DNA of 64,000 bases from Scytonema sp. UIC 10036 (GTDB taxonomy: Bacteria > Cyanobacteriota > Cyanobacteriia > Cyanobacteriales > Nostocaceae): NCBI RefSeq assembly GCF_009725235.1, contig NZ_WJFC01000010.1, positions 62,001 to 126,000 of the forward strand. Direction: 5' to 3'. This document shows positions 46,861 to 55,999 of the stretch, piece by piece (within the stretch, counting starts at the first letter, position 1; each line of letters starts with the position of its first letter). Both the position numbers and the translations under genes were made by a program. Below the pieces are notes generated by a model that saw only the letters and a list, made by a program, of their open reading frames with translations, was not told the DNA's origin and made no database searches.

Positions 46861-47829
46861 ATGCGTTTGCCCTATATGTTACCCTCAAAGTTATTAGTGG
46901 TTCTAGTACATGGAGAAATGACACTTGCAGTTGGTTTTAGTCCAGACCCTCTATTTCCATTAGTCGATAGCTATAAAACTACTATGACTAACAATGGAGA
47001 TTCTGCGGATATTTACTTTCCTGTCATGACAAATTCAAATATCAACCAGCACAAATCTCCTATCGCTTTGTTTTTACCAGGCTCTCGCGTTGACACATCG
47101 CAATATTCTCGTTTTGCTGGTATTGTAGCTAGTTATGGATTTACAGTAGTTGTTCCTGAACGTATTCGTTCTTTACCAGCTTTCGGATTTACTGGATTGC
47201 TACCAGAAGCATCACAAATTAACGATGTCCTAGCTTTTATGGTAGCAGAAAATTCCCATCAAGATTCACCTATTGTTGGCACTATTGATACAGAGAAATT
47301 GGTATTAGTAGGGCACTCTTTTGGCGGTGCAGTCGGTCTTGCTGCTATCGATAATTCGTGTATTTATCCACTTTGTGAGGGTCAATTTCAACGTCCCAAA
47401 CAGCTACAAGCAGCTGCTTTCTTTGGTACTAGTACATCTGTAGGAGCGGGGCGGTTTATACCTATTAGAAATCAAGGTATTCCAATAGCTTTAGTAGTAG
47501 GAAGCCAAGATGGGTTAATAAGTCCACAAGTAACACAAACAGATTACGATTTGATCCAAGAACCTCCCAAAGCATTAATTACCGTTGATGGTGTCAATCA
47601 TTATGGCATTACCGATAACAACAATCCCCTTGGGGCTAGACCAGACCCAAATACCCCGACTTTGTCACAGGATAAAGCGATTGAAACCATAGGTCGTTGG
47701 AGTGCTCTGTTTTTGCGGGCTTATACACTTGGCGATCTGGGCGCTTTGGATTACGTAAATAATACAGGCGATCGACTTGATGACAATGTTACCGTGAAGC
47801 GTCAAGTCAAAAATTTAACGGGAGCATGA
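46861..47829 (+). CDS. Alpha/beta hydrolase (chlorophyllase/PETase-like)
   Basis: 322 residues. The nucleophile elbow is LVLVGHSFGGAVG, an oxyanion-type strand is SPIALFLPGSRVD, and a late His in VDGVNHYGITD with Asp in VVGSQDGLI completes the triad. The layout resembles chlorophyllase and dienelactone-hydrolase-type enzymes. It is divergent from the AraC gene. The start lacks a good ribosome site. Substrate unknown. Confidence 0.8.
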   Translation: MRLPYMLPSKLLVVLVHGEMTLAVGFSPDPLFPLVDSYKTTMTNNGDSADIYFPVMTNSNINQHKSPIALFLPGSRVDTSQYSRFAGIVASYGFTVVVPERIRSLPAFGFTGLLPEASQINDVLAFMVAENSHQDSPIVGTIDTEKLVLVGHSFGGAVGLAAIDNSCIYPLCEGQFQRPKQLQAAAFFGTSTSVGAGRFIPIRNQGIPIALVVGSQDGLISPQVTQTDYDLIQEPPKALITVDGVNHYGITDNNNPLGARPDPNTPTLSQDKAIETIGRWSALFLRAYTLGDLGALDYVNNTGDRLDDNVTVKRQVKNLTGA

Positions 47830-48110
47830 AAGCTCCTCGTCTTTAGACCAAACAAAGTTCTATCGCGGTCATTCCTGAAACTCAAAATAGAGGGGTTACA
47901 GGCTGATGTAGCGCGAGTTCTCATTCAGTACTCACTACGAGCCAAAAAACGAGTACTTTTCTATAAAAGTAGTTTATACAATGATGTTAATTGATAAGCA
48001 ATCCTGTTATGCAAGTTCTATGCAACTAGATATGTCTCAAGCGATACTGGTAGAGTAAAGCCAACTTATGCAACTTGCGCGAAACCATTGATTTTTCTAC
48101 GATTTCACAA

Positions 48111-48182
48111 AGCCCGTGATGGGGATTGAACTCATGACCTCACCCTTACCAAGGGTGTGCTCTACCACTGAGCTACACGGGC
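48111..48182 (-). tRNA. tRNA-Thr(GGT)
   Basis: On the minus strand GCCCGTG pairs with CACGGGC as the acceptor stem. The D arm is GCTCAGTGGTAGAGC, the anticodon stem-loop CACCC-TTGGTAA-GGGTG reads GGT, and the T arm contains GAGTTCAATCCC. CCA is not encoded. Confidence 0.93.
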
Positions 48183-48257
48183 AAATTTTACTTGGAGGTT
48201 AAGAGTTAGGAGATCGGAGTTTTGTTTATTGCTCATCCCTCTTAACTCTCTCGAAGG

Positions 48258-48340
48258 TGGGCCGGGCTAGATTCGAACTAGCGTAGGCGTAAGCCAGCGG
48301 ATTTACAGTCCGCCTCCATTAACCACTCGGACACCGACCC
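48258..48340 (-). tRNA. tRNA-Tyr(GTA)
   Basis: A class II tRNA on the minus strand: acceptor GGGTCGG/CCGGCCC, D arm with GTGTCCGAGTGGTTAATGGA, anticodon loop CTGTAAA (GTA), long variable arm (GGCTTACGCC), T arm GCTAGTTCGAATCTAGC. It lies 75 bases upstream of tRNA-Thr on the same strand. Confidence 0.93.
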
Positions 48341-48411
48341 TTGTGACCCACGATTACTAATGTTAGCACAAGCTTTTGGAAATGCAAGGGGGTTTGGAAA
48401 AAATTTTTGTT

Positions 48412-48585
48412 GGGTGTTAGTTGTTGGTTGTTAGTGGTTAATTGTTGGTGGTTGGTGGTTGGTGGTTGGTGGTTGTTTGTTGGTTGTTAGTAGGAAAACT
48501 ACTAACCACTAACTACTAACCACTATCCACTAACCACTAACCACTATCCACTAACCACTAACCACTATCCATTAACCAACCAATT
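48412..48585. repeat. GGTTGTTAGTGG minisatellite forming a long hairpin
   Basis: The left half is copies of GTTGGTGG/GTTAGTGG and the right half is copies of CCACTAACCACTA. The two halves are complementary and can fold as one long stem. The tract reaches into the last codons of the ABC exporter gene, so it may serve as its 3' end. Confidence 0.75.
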
Positions 48586-50392
48586 CCCCAGTCTCTTGCA
48601 GGGAGTGCAAGCGATGGTAAATTCCTTGACGATGCAGGAGTTCGTGGTGGTTTCCGACTTCCACAATTTTGCCTTTGTCCAAAACTACAATCTTATCTGC
48701 TTCCCGTACTGTACTCAGTCGGTGGGCAATAATGATTGTGGTGCGGGTTCCTAAAATTGAGCGCATCGCTAACTGAATCGATCGCTCTGACTCATAGTCC
48801 AAGCTGGAGGTGGCTTCGTCAAACACCAGCACGTCTGGTTCTACTATCAACGCTCTCGCAATCCCCACACGCTGTCTCTGTCCACCTGAGAGTCTCACGC
48901 CTCTCTCGCCTACAACTGTGTAATATCCTTTGGGAAGTTGCTGTACAACTTCATCCAATCTGGCTATTTTGCAGGCTTCTTCAACTTGCTCAAAACTCGC
49001 ATTGGGATTTCCATAAATTAGGTTATCCAATAAGGTTCCGTTGAAAATATCTACTTCTTGGTGAACGATCGCCAGTCTCCGCCTATAGTTACCTACATTC
49101 AGAGTGCGTATATCTTCACCGTCAATGAGAATCTTACCTTCTTGAGGTTCAAAATACCGCAGTAACAATTTCACTAATGTCGATTTACCAGAACCAGAAC
49201 GCCCTACCAATGCGACTGTTTGATATGGCTCAATCAAGAGATTGATGTCTTGTAAAACTGGGCGATCGCGATTGTAAGCAAAGTTGACATGGCAAAACTC
49301 CAGTTTCCCGGTAAATCTATAGGGATTGTCTGCAACATTTTGCTCTTCTAACAAACCCTCTGAATCAACTCCAGAAGGTTCTTTCAGAAAATCATGAAAC
49401 CGTATCATCGACGTATAGCGGCGAGCAAAAATCTCCGCTAGGGTGCAGATAGGTTCCAACTCAGCGTATGCCATGCTAGACAGCGTGAGTGTCATGACAA
49501 AGTGACCGAGACTAATTCTCCCATTAATTGTCGCGGCTAAAGTCAAACCCAAGAGTGTAAATACACAAAATTGAATGACACTTCTTTGCCAAGTTTGCAG
49601 TCTGACATAACCCTTGTGAATGCGGTATTCAACGAGTTTTAATTCGCGTGATAACCGTACATTTTGCCGCTTTAACTCCTGTGCTTCAGTTGCAAAAGCT
49701 TTAACTGTTTTGATATTGCTGATAATCTCTGAAGTACGGCTTTCTGTATCTTCCATGTACTTATCTAAGAGGTTATCGTGCCAAATCAACCTCTGTATTT
49801 CCTTCAGGCTGAACCCTAAGATAAAGATAAAAGAAATCAGATACAGAAGTGCGATTCGCCACTCAACAAACCAGATAAACACAAAGATAGCCAACACCCT
49901 AAACAGCTTGGGAAGTAACTGTCCGGAAATTTCAGGGTAAGTCCAAGTGTGGTTGGCAATTCCTCTTGCTACTCGTCCGGCAATACGTCCGGGGTTGTTT
50001 TCGTCATAAAATTCTAAAGGTAAGGTAAGAATCTTTTCTATGGCTGTTTGGCTCTGAGCTTGACGCGCCCTTAAAGCAATGTCCCAGTGAAACCAATTGC
50101 TCAACCAAGGCTGCGTTGGTGCTCTCACCACTGTGGCGAGAAAAATTAAACCCAGTAATGCTCCTAACTCTAAAGGTTTGCTTACTGGGTAATCGATCAG
50201 GTTTGATAGATTGGCGATCGCGTCTTGAAGTGTTTTATCTAGTGGTTGGTTGGACAAAACGTTTAAAATCTGCCCTATAGCGTAAGGTACCACCAGATCG
50301 ATGACCTCATACATACTGGTGGCGGCGATACTAAAAGCGCCAACTCCCCAGTAGGGACGAAAGTAGTTGAGAAGATCTCTAAAATTAGCCAT
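48572..50392 (-). CDS. ABC exporter, fused permease and ATPase (MsbA/LmrA-like)
   Basis: 606 residues. Six membrane helices span the first 330 residues (YWGVGAFSIAATSMYEVIDLVVPYAIGQIL, LFRVLAIFVFIWFVEWRIALLYLISFIFILGFSL). The nucleotide-binding domain then has Walker A GRSGSGKSTLV, a Q loop (IVHQEVDIF), signature LSGGQRQRVGIARAL, Walker B VLVFDEATSSLD and switch His in IIAHRLST. It works as a homodimer or heterodimer exporting lipids, drugs or peptides; substrate unknown. The gene ends inside a minisatellite. Confidence 0.93.
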   Translation of the reverse strand: MANFRDLLNYFRPYWGVGAFSIAATSMYEVIDLVVPYAIGQILNVLSNQPLDKTLQDAIANLSNLIDYPVSKPLELGALLGLIFLATVVRAPTQPWLSNWFHWDIALRARQAQSQTAIEKILTLPLEFYDENNPGRIAGRVARGIANHTWTYPEISGQLLPKLFRVLAIFVFIWFVEWRIALLYLISFIFILGFSLKEIQRLIWHDNLLDKYMEDTESRTSEIISNIKTVKAFATEAQELKRQNVRLSRELKLVEYRIHKGYVRLQTWQRSVIQFCVFTLLGLTLAATINGRISLGHFVMTLTLSSMAYAELEPICTLAEIFARRYTSMIRFHDFLKEPSGVDSEGLLEEQNVADNPYRFTGKLEFCHVNFAYNRDRPVLQDINLLIEPYQTVALVGRSGSGKSTLVKLLLRYFEPQEGKILIDGEDIRTLNVGNYRRRLAIVHQEVDIFNGTLLDNLIYGNPNASFEQVEEACKIARLDEVVQQLPKGYYTVVGERGVRLSGGQRQRVGIARALIVEPDVLVFDEATSSLDYESERSIQLAMRSILGTRTTIIIAHRLSTVREADKIVVLDKGKIVEVGNHHELLHRQGIYHRLHSLQETGELVG

Positions 50393-50544
50393 TATGCACC
50401 TACTCTTAGAGCGCGAACCCGTAACCGAAGTTTAATACTACATACATACTACATAAGAGTCAATGGTTAGCTATGTAAATCTTTCTTAGGGAGTAGGAAA
50501 TTTTGGATTTTGGATTTTGGATTTTGGATTTTGGATGAGTTATT

Positions 50545-51381
50545 CTACCTTGTCCCCCTTGTCTCCCTTGTCTCCCTTGTCTCCCTTGTCCCCCTTGTCC
50601 CCAGTCCCCAGTCATCAAAAAATTCCAGACGATAGCGATAAAGTGCAACCGGTCGAGAACCAGCACGGAAGTAATTTGGATCTTGCGGTGACAGGTAAAC
50701 AGCAGTGACTTGATCTGCTTCTATCGCAGGACTCACAGGGTTGTGTCCATCTAATTTCTGATATGCAGTGGTGGATTCAACAATGTTGAAATAAGGACGC
50801 CCACCACCTTTAAATATTTGTTGAAATACTTCCGTTCCAATGAATTTACCATCACTTGTTGTTTCTGTGGCGCGTCCACTGATTATGGAAACAAGCTGGC
50901 GTTCGCCACGTAAAAAGGTGATTTGACGATTGGGAGTCTTTGGATCTACTTTGACAGATAACACGGCATCATTCAGATAAGCCCGTGCCAAATTTAAACC
51001 GTTGAAAGCTCTATCCGCTATGACTGCTACTGACTTGCTATTGATTACGGGAAGGGCTTTGAGCGCTGTTACAGGCACTTTTGACTTGACAAATCGCACT
51101 TTGAAACTTATGGGTTTATTGAGGTACTGACGATTGCTTTCAAATCCGGGTGTAACGATGTCTGGTGCTAAAGGTGCAGCCAAATCGGAAAGCGTGCTTT
51201 TCACCTCCCAATCACCCTCCATCCATTCTGGGTAAACTAAATCACCTACAGCTGGTTGTACTGATGTTAGTTTTTCCCAACCCTCGAAATTTGCCAATCT
51301 TTGAGACAATTCTCCAGCTTCTGCTTCTCCACCCCAGAAAAGACATAACAGAACTAAGCAACAAGCCCAAATGATTCTCAT
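50545..51381 (-). CDS. DUF6816-like lumenal/secreted protein with repeat-derived tail
   Basis: 278 residues. A signal peptide (IIWACCLVLLCLFWGGEAEAGE) is followed by a conserved cyanobacterial/plastid family (AVGDLVYPEWMEGDWEVKSTLSDLAAPLAPDIVTPGFE, YLNKPISFKVRFV, LYRYRLEFF). The family normally ends about RYRLEF. Here the last 18 residues (DDWGLGTRGTRETRETRE..) are encoded by the intergenic minisatellite GGGAGACAAG. Translation therefore runs through the repeat until a chance stop. Function unknown; the DUF name is from memory. Confidence 0.7.
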   Translation of the reverse strand: MRIIWACCLVLLCLFWGGEAEAGELSQRLANFEGWEKLTSVQPAVGDLVYPEWMEGDWEVKSTLSDLAAPLAPDIVTPGFESNRQYLNKPISFKVRFVKSKVPVTALKALPVINSKSVAVIADRAFNGLNLARAYLNDAVLSVKVDPKTPNRQITFLRGERQLVSIISGRATETTSDGKFIGTEVFQQIFKGGGRPYFNIVESTTAYQKLDGHNPVSPAIEADQVTAVYLSPQDPNYFRAGSRPVALYRYRLEFFDDWGLGTRGTRETRETRETRGTR

Positions 51382-52030
51382 AAAAGTATTTTTGAGTATT
51401 GTAAAGACTTAAATCCCCAATTTCTTAGAGAATACAGAGTCGAGAATGAAGGATCTGACCCCCCACCTCGTTCCCAGGTATAACCACCGGATTGAGAGAG
51501 TACCAATGAGGGGGTCTGTCTCTCCATTGACTAGCTGTATCCGCAGGAGTTGTCGGGGATTTTGTTTTTTACAATTGTGACTACTATGTGTTAAATTATT
51601 TTAATTTTATTTGAGTGATAACTCATTTAATAAATACTTAGGTTACTTTTTTATCATGAAATTTAACCAAAGCATAAAAAAACTAAATACAAACATCTGT
51701 TTCTTAGTCATGGGATTGACGCATAGCTCTCTTTCTATGGTGTACACATAAATCGATAGCACGGGGACAGACAGTGCTTACCAATAAAGGACGGTGGGCA
51801 GTGACTACTGCGACCCGCAGGAAGTTTTTAGATATAAAATATACTTCTTTTTTTATAAGTTTAAGTAAAATCACTAATTTATATGCAGCTGAAAATTTTC
51901 TATCAGTAATATTACTCTTTTTAAAGTTAAAGATGGGTATCTATCCTTCTAATCAGGATGTTTAACAAGCCGAAGTATCGATCGGGGTGCAAGTTTATAT
52001 AAATTAATCATCGAAAGAGTACTTGCACTA
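51382..52030. other. 649-base gap without a supported gene
   Basis: It holds a truncated copy of the CCTCGTTCCCAGG repeat (about 51470-51480) and a long A/T-rich stretch. A 63-residue frame at 51774-51965 has no ribosome site or family resemblance and I do not count it as a gene. The promoter of the DUF4388 operon presumably lies near the right end. Confidence 0.5.
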
Positions 52031-52909
52031 ATGAGTCTATCTAGTTCTTTTACGGATTTTTCCTTAGCTGAATTGTTCCAACTGATTGACCAAGGACGGA
52101 AATCTGGTTGTTTAACAGTTTGTACCTTACCAGATTTACAATCTCCTAAGTCTAAATCTCAGTATTTCTACATCTGGTTTAGACAAGGTAAAGTAGTAGC
52201 TGCTGCCCATCACCTGCACGGTCAGGAGTTAATTTCTAAAATGGTCAAGCGAGGTTGGGCAAATTTGAAAGTTATAGAAAAAGTTTGTACTGATACTCCT
52301 ACAGCTATACCTCTTGGGTTACTGTTGAAAACTGAAAGCCTGTTGACTACCGAGCAACTCAACCTGCTCTTCGCAAATCAATTACAACAAGTTCGCGAAC
52401 TTTTTGAAATTCAACAAGGTGTATTTAAACTTGATAGCAAAGCTGCTTTGCCTTTAGAAGAAATGACTGGCTTAAGCCTGAGAGCAACGGAAGTGGCTCT
52501 TATGGCTTTAAGAGCATTAAAAAACTGGAAAGCACTAGTAGATATCCTCCCAAATCCCAGTTCGGCTGTCAAAAGTATTTCTCACGCTAAACCCCATATT
52601 CGCTTGCACGCTTGTGAGTGGCAAGTGTGGGAATTTGCTAACGGTATTGTTTCTTTGGATGCGATCGCAACGCAGATCAATCAACCTCTTGCTTTAGTCC
52701 AACAAGCTACTTTCCGGTTGATGCTTGCGGGCTTGGTGGAAGAAGTTCCCAAAATGACATCAACATCAGATTTAAATGATGACTCTCTGAATTGGGACTT
52801 AATTGACGATGCTGAATTAAAACGCCAAAAATCGAAGGAATCGGAAACGCTCAAATTCACTACTTCGTTTTTGCAAAATCTAGTTGGTTTCTTAAAGAGT
52901 AAGGCTTGA
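52031..52909 (+). CDS. DUF4388 (PatA-N-like) protein
   Basis: 292 residues. The N-terminal domain LSSSFTDFSLAELFQLIDQGRKSGCLTV..YIWFRQGKVVAAAHH fits DUF4388, found at the N-terminus of PatA-type regulators and in signalling clusters. A helical region follows (LLLKTESLLTTEQLNLLFANQLQQVRELF), and then a winged-helix-like end (WEFANGIVSLDAIATQINQPLALVQQATFRLMLAGLVEEV). There is no receiver domain. It is the first gene of a signalling cluster with Roadblock proteins and a small GTPase. Confidence 0.8.
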   Translation: MSLSSSFTDFSLAELFQLIDQGRKSGCLTVCTLPDLQSPKSKSQYFYIWFRQGKVVAAAHHLHGQELISKMVKRGWANLKVIEKVCTDTPTAIPLGLLLKTESLLTTEQLNLLFANQLQQVRELFEIQQGVFKLDSKAALPLEEMTGLSLRATEVALMALRALKNWKALVDILPNPSSAVKSISHAKPHIRLHACEWQVWEFANGIVSLDAIATQINQPLALVQQATFRLMLAGLVEEVPKMTSTSDLNDDSLNWDLIDDAELKRQKSKESETLKFTTSFLQNLVGFLKSKA

Positions 52910-52943
52910 TCAAACCACTCGGAATTTGTAATAATTATAACTT

Positions 52944-52978
52944 GAATTACGAATTACGAATTACGAATTACGAATTAT
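52944..52978. repeat. Five heptamers GAATTAC (STRR)
   Basis: A perfect heptanucleotide tandem repeat just before the start of the next gene, a hallmark of filamentous cyanobacteria. The five-base end lies against the ATG at 52983, which leaves no room for a normal ribosome site. Confidence 0.85.
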
Positions 52979-52982
52979 ACTC

Positions 52983-53567
52983 ATGCCTTTGGGCAAAATT
53001 CTCAATCTACTGTTAGTAGCACTTGAAAGAATATCAGCCAAGCCTGCAAAAGTAACAGACGAATTGCAAACCACGGAAGAGTTGCCCTCAACCACTACTG
53101 TGGAAAATACAGAACTCAGTGCAGCTACTGTCTCAGATTTACAATCCTTTACGGAAGATGCTCGAGCCCCTCAATCAGAAATATTTGAGGAAAAAAACGC
53201 GACCGCAATTTCAATGCTTCAAGATGAGTTACACAAGTTTGTCTCTGGTAGCGCTGAAGTTGAAGGTGTAATTATCATTACCCCTGATGGCATGGCGTTA
53301 GCTTCTGTGTTATCACCAGGTATGGATGAAGAGCTTACTGCTGCTATGTCAGCATCCATGCTTTCATTGGGGGAACATATTGGACGCGAACTTGCCCGTG
53401 GTGCTATCGATCGCGTTGTCGTGGAAGGAGAGAGAGGTTACGGGGTCTTGGTGAACTGCTCTCAAGAGGTTATTTTGTTAGTTCTTGCTAGTCCTTCTGC
53501 TAAGCAAGGCATCCTGTTTCTGGAAATTAAACAAGCTATTGCCAAAATAGCTCCTTTATTGAAGTAA
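52983..53567 (+). CDS. Roadblock/LC7 domain protein with N-terminal extension
   Basis: 194 residues. The first 75 are low-complexity (TDELQTTEELPSTTTVENTE). The last 120 form a Roadblock/LC7 domain (MLQDELHKFVSGSAEVEGVIIITPDGMALASVL, MDEELTAAMSASMLSLGEHIGRELARGAIDRVVVEGERGYGVLV). Such proteins bind Ras-like GTPases and can act as activators (MglB, CvnB). It is about 75 percent identical by eye to the second Roadblock protein at 55409, so the two arose by duplication within the cluster. Confidence 0.88.
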   Translation: MPLGKILNLLLVALERISAKPAKVTDELQTTEELPSTTTVENTELSAATVSDLQSFTEDARAPQSEIFEEKNATAISMLQDELHKFVSGSAEVEGVIIITPDGMALASVLSPGMDEELTAAMSASMLSLGEHIGRELARGAIDRVVVEGERGYGVLVNCSQEVILLVLASPSAKQGILFLEIKQAIAKIAPLLK

Positions 53568-53766
53568 AGCAGGCAATCCGATGAAAAAATTTCACCTCGA
53601 TCGTGAACATCCCTCTTTCCTAACCCCTAACCCCTAACCCCTATTCCCTAAGTGTAAAGGAATGTAACAAAAATCCGTACAATGTAAAAATTTTGCTAAT
53701 TTTTAGTGGCTGCTTGACCACAAGAGTTGAAAATTGTGTTTTTGTTGATACTTAGGAGAACTCATA

Positions 53767-54321
53767 ATGACTCTCAATCCACATGGGTTTATGTTGACGC
53801 TAGAAAAGCGTGCTGGTTTTACAGATGAAGATAAAGCTTTGCTCAAAGCAAACGCAGAATGGGGAGTCAAAGTTGCCCCAGAAATGACCGATCACTTTTA
53901 CGCATACCTCGGACGCGATGAAGAAATGAATGCGATTTTACACACTGGAGAGGAGCGCATTCATCGCCTTCATGAAACTTTTATACAATGGTTTCAAGAG
54001 ATGTTTACGGGTATCGATGATTGGGGACCTGCCTATGCAGACCGACGCTGGAAAATTGGTCTAGTTCACGTTCGCATCGGAATTGGACCTCAGCATGTTG
54101 TGCCGGCAATGGCAACAGTGATACACGAAGTAGGCAAGCAGCTACAAGTGGAAGGTCAAAGCGAAGCTCTTAAAGATGCTCTCAGTCGTATCTGTATGAT
54201 TGACTTGGCTTTTATTGAACAAGCTTATGTGGAAGTTTCTTCAGCAGCTGTTCTGCAAGAAACTGGTTGGACAGAAGGTTTATTTAGGCGCTTAATTGCG
54301 ACTGGCGCACGTTCTATGTAA
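53767..54321 (+). CDS. Protoglobin-type heme globin
   Basis: 184 residues of the protoglobin/globin-coupled-sensor fold: FTDEDKALLKANAEWGVKVAPEMTDHFYAYLGRDEEM, then RIHRLHETFIQWFQEMFTGIDDWGPAYADRRWKIGLVHVRIGIGPQHVVPAM, where His of LVHVRIG is the likely proximal heme ligand. There is no output domain, so it should pass an O2, NO or CO signal to a partner. It lies between Roadblock and GTPase genes, which makes those the natural partners. Confidence 0.85.
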   Translation: MTLNPHGFMLTLEKRAGFTDEDKALLKANAEWGVKVAPEMTDHFYAYLGRDEEMNAILHTGEERIHRLHETFIQWFQEMFTGIDDWGPAYADRRWKIGLVHVRIGIGPQHVVPAMATVIHEVGKQLQVEGQSEALKDALSRICMIDLAFIEQAYVEVSSAAVLQETGWTEGLFRRLIATGARSM

Positions 54322-54786
54322 AACTGTTTCGCGGAGCTATGGCAGGGTAAGCAAGATTACGAAAGCGAAAAGCCCCAACAGGGTGCATTTGCCAATGTAG
54401 CTTCTGGTAACCTAGAAACACTTATGAGCGGATTATGCAGAAAAATTTCACAACGTAGTTATTAAGAGAATTTAAAAAAGCTAGTCTTTAAGTTTGAAAA
54501 GTTACTAACTACTGTTGTAAGATCCCAAAGATAGCAATAAAGCTATTTCAGGGTGTGAAATCTGTCATGCAATTTTTATCTCGGTTGCATCAGTTGAAAC
54601 AAAGAAACTGTTGTCACATTACCTGAAGAGGACAGAACCGTAATGTATCTCATAAAGTTATCTCTGCTCATAAAATCAAAGTTACTAAGTAAGTTCATTA
54701 TTATATTTACTTGGCTTGAGATTACCTACAACATTTTCCAAGTGCTTGGGTGTGGCTCCAATAGCTATAACCCTATGGAGGTATAA
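54322..54786. other. 465-base gap inside the signalling cluster
   Basis: I see no gene here. The left third is GC-richer than the rest and might be a decayed coding remnant, but I recognise nothing. A good ribosome site (GGAGG, about 54776) ends it. Confidence 0.5.
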
Positions 54787-55335
54787 ATGGCTATCCTACG
54801 CATAGTAGTCACAGGAGGCGTAGGCGCAGGAAAAACGAGTTTGATTCGTACAATCAGTGAAATAGAAGTCGTAGATACCGATAAGAAAGCGACAGATGAA
54901 GTAGGACAATTCAAAGAAAAAACTACAGTTGCTTTAGATTTTGGGAGACTCACTATTGCATCGAATCAATCGCTACACCTATATGGCACACCCGGTCAAT
55001 TGCGATTTAACTTCATGTGGGAAATTCTGATTGCCAAAGCGCATGCTTACATTCTGCTAATAGATGCTCATCGTCCAGAGCACATACGATTTGGACGGCG
55101 GATACTTAACTTTGTCAACCAACAAGTGCAACTCCCGCATATTATTGGTCTGACACACACAGATTGCCCGGATGCATGGGATGCAGAAGATGTGGCTCTT
55201 GCTCTGGGATTGGTAGATGAACGGACTCGACCGCCTATCATCTCTGTCAATGCCACCAGTAAACCTTCCGTAGCACAAGCTTTGATTGCTCTTGTTCAAC
55301 AGATAAGCAACTTCTACCCAGATTCTAACCCGTAG
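54787..55335 (+). CDS. Small Ras-like GTPase (MglA/CvnD-like)
   Basis: 182 residues. G1 is GGVGAGKTSLI; the switch region has EKTTVALDFGRL; G3 is YGTPGQLRFNFMWEIL, the TPGQxRF form of bacterial MglA and conservon CvnD GTPases rather than DxxGQ; G4 is LTHTDCPDAW; G5-like ISVNATSKPSV. It cycles between GTP and GDP forms and is expected to be controlled by the neighbouring Roadblock proteins. It is preceded by GGAGG and followed 73 bases on by the second Roadblock gene. Confidence 0.88.
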   Translation: MAILRIVVTGGVGAGKTSLIRTISEIEVVDTDKKATDEVGQFKEKTTVALDFGRLTIASNQSLHLYGTPGQLRFNFMWEILIAKAHAYILLIDAHRPEHIRFGRRILNFVNQQVQLPHIIGLTHTDCPDAWDAEDVALALGLVDERTRPPIISVNATSKPSVAQALIALVQQISNFYPDSNP

Positions 55336-55408
55336 CGCATTTTGTCAAGCGATCGAAGTGCATACCTTTAACAACATCAATACAACACCCTTTTGGAGAA
55401 GTAAAGCC

Positions 55409-55777
55409 ATGATTAATGTTTCAATGTTGCAAGATGAATTACAAAATTTTGTCTCTGGCAGTGCTGAAGTTCAGGGTGCAATCCTTGCTAGCCCTGACGG
55501 CTTAGCCTTAGCTTCTGTACTAACAGTAGGAATGGATGAAGAGCGTACTGCTGCTATGTCAGCCTCTATGCTATCACTGGGAGAACGTATCGGACGCGAA
55601 CTGGCTCGCGGTAGTGTTGACCGGATTGTGGTAGAAGGTGAGAAAGGTTACGGTATCTTAGTAGGCTGCGGTCAAGAAGCTGTTTTATTAGTTCTCGCTA
55701 GTGCTGCTGCCAAGCAAGGTGTTTTGTTTTTAGAAGTCAAGCGGATTGTGGCTAAGATTACGCCTTTGTTGGCATAA
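55409..55777 (+). CDS. Roadblock/LC7 domain protein
   Basis: 122 residues from the ATG at 55409 (GGAG upstream; an in-frame upstream start at 55358 has no family support). It is a single Roadblock domain: MLQDELQNFVSGSAEVQGAILASPDGLALASVL, MDEERTAAMSASMLSLGERIGRELARGSVDRIVVEGEKGYGILVGCGQEAVLLVLA. It is a close paralogue of the domain at 52983-53567. It probably binds the preceding GTPase, as a homodimer or with its paralogue. Confidence 0.88.
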   Translation: MINVSMLQDELQNFVSGSAEVQGAILASPDGLALASVLTVGMDEERTAAMSASMLSLGERIGRELARGSVDRIVVEGEKGYGILVGCGQEAVLLVLASAAAKQGVLFLEVKRIVAKITPLLA

Positions 55778-55860
55778 TTCAGCCACCGAGTTACAAGAGC
55801 CCCAACTTTTTTGAGGATACAGAGTCGCAAATGGGGGCGACACCCCTCACTTGTTCCCAC

Positions 55861-55910
55861 CTCGTTCCCAGGCGGAGCCTGGGAATGCCTAAGTGGAGGC
55901 TCCGCCTCCC
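55861..55910. repeat. GTTCCCAGGCGGAGCC palindromic repeat
   Basis: CTCGTTCCCAGGCGGAGCCT followed by GGGAATGCC and a second palindrome GGAGGCTCCGCCTCC. It lies between the convergent Roadblock and ChuX-like genes and belongs to the same family as 20968-21023 and 31416-31586. Confidence 0.8.
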
Positions 55911-55999
55911 GTCTTACACCAGCTAGCTCTGCCGCAGCCCAGCAGTATGCATTCTGTGCCAGAATCACCGGAACAGGAGAGAAAGTTGGTGTAGCGGAC

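Noticed and set aside
48412..48585. Repeated TTGGTGGTTAG tract as CRISPR-like
   Set aside because: Units run directly into each other and form two complementary halves; it is a minisatellite hairpin.
51774..51965. 63-residue plus-strand frame
   Set aside because: No ribosome site, no family resemblance, A/T-rich composition like the surrounding gap.
52944..52978. Regular tandem repeat as a possible CRISPR array
   Set aside because: Units are 7 bases with no spacers. No true repeat-spacer array was seen anywhere in the window, including near the TnpB-like gene.
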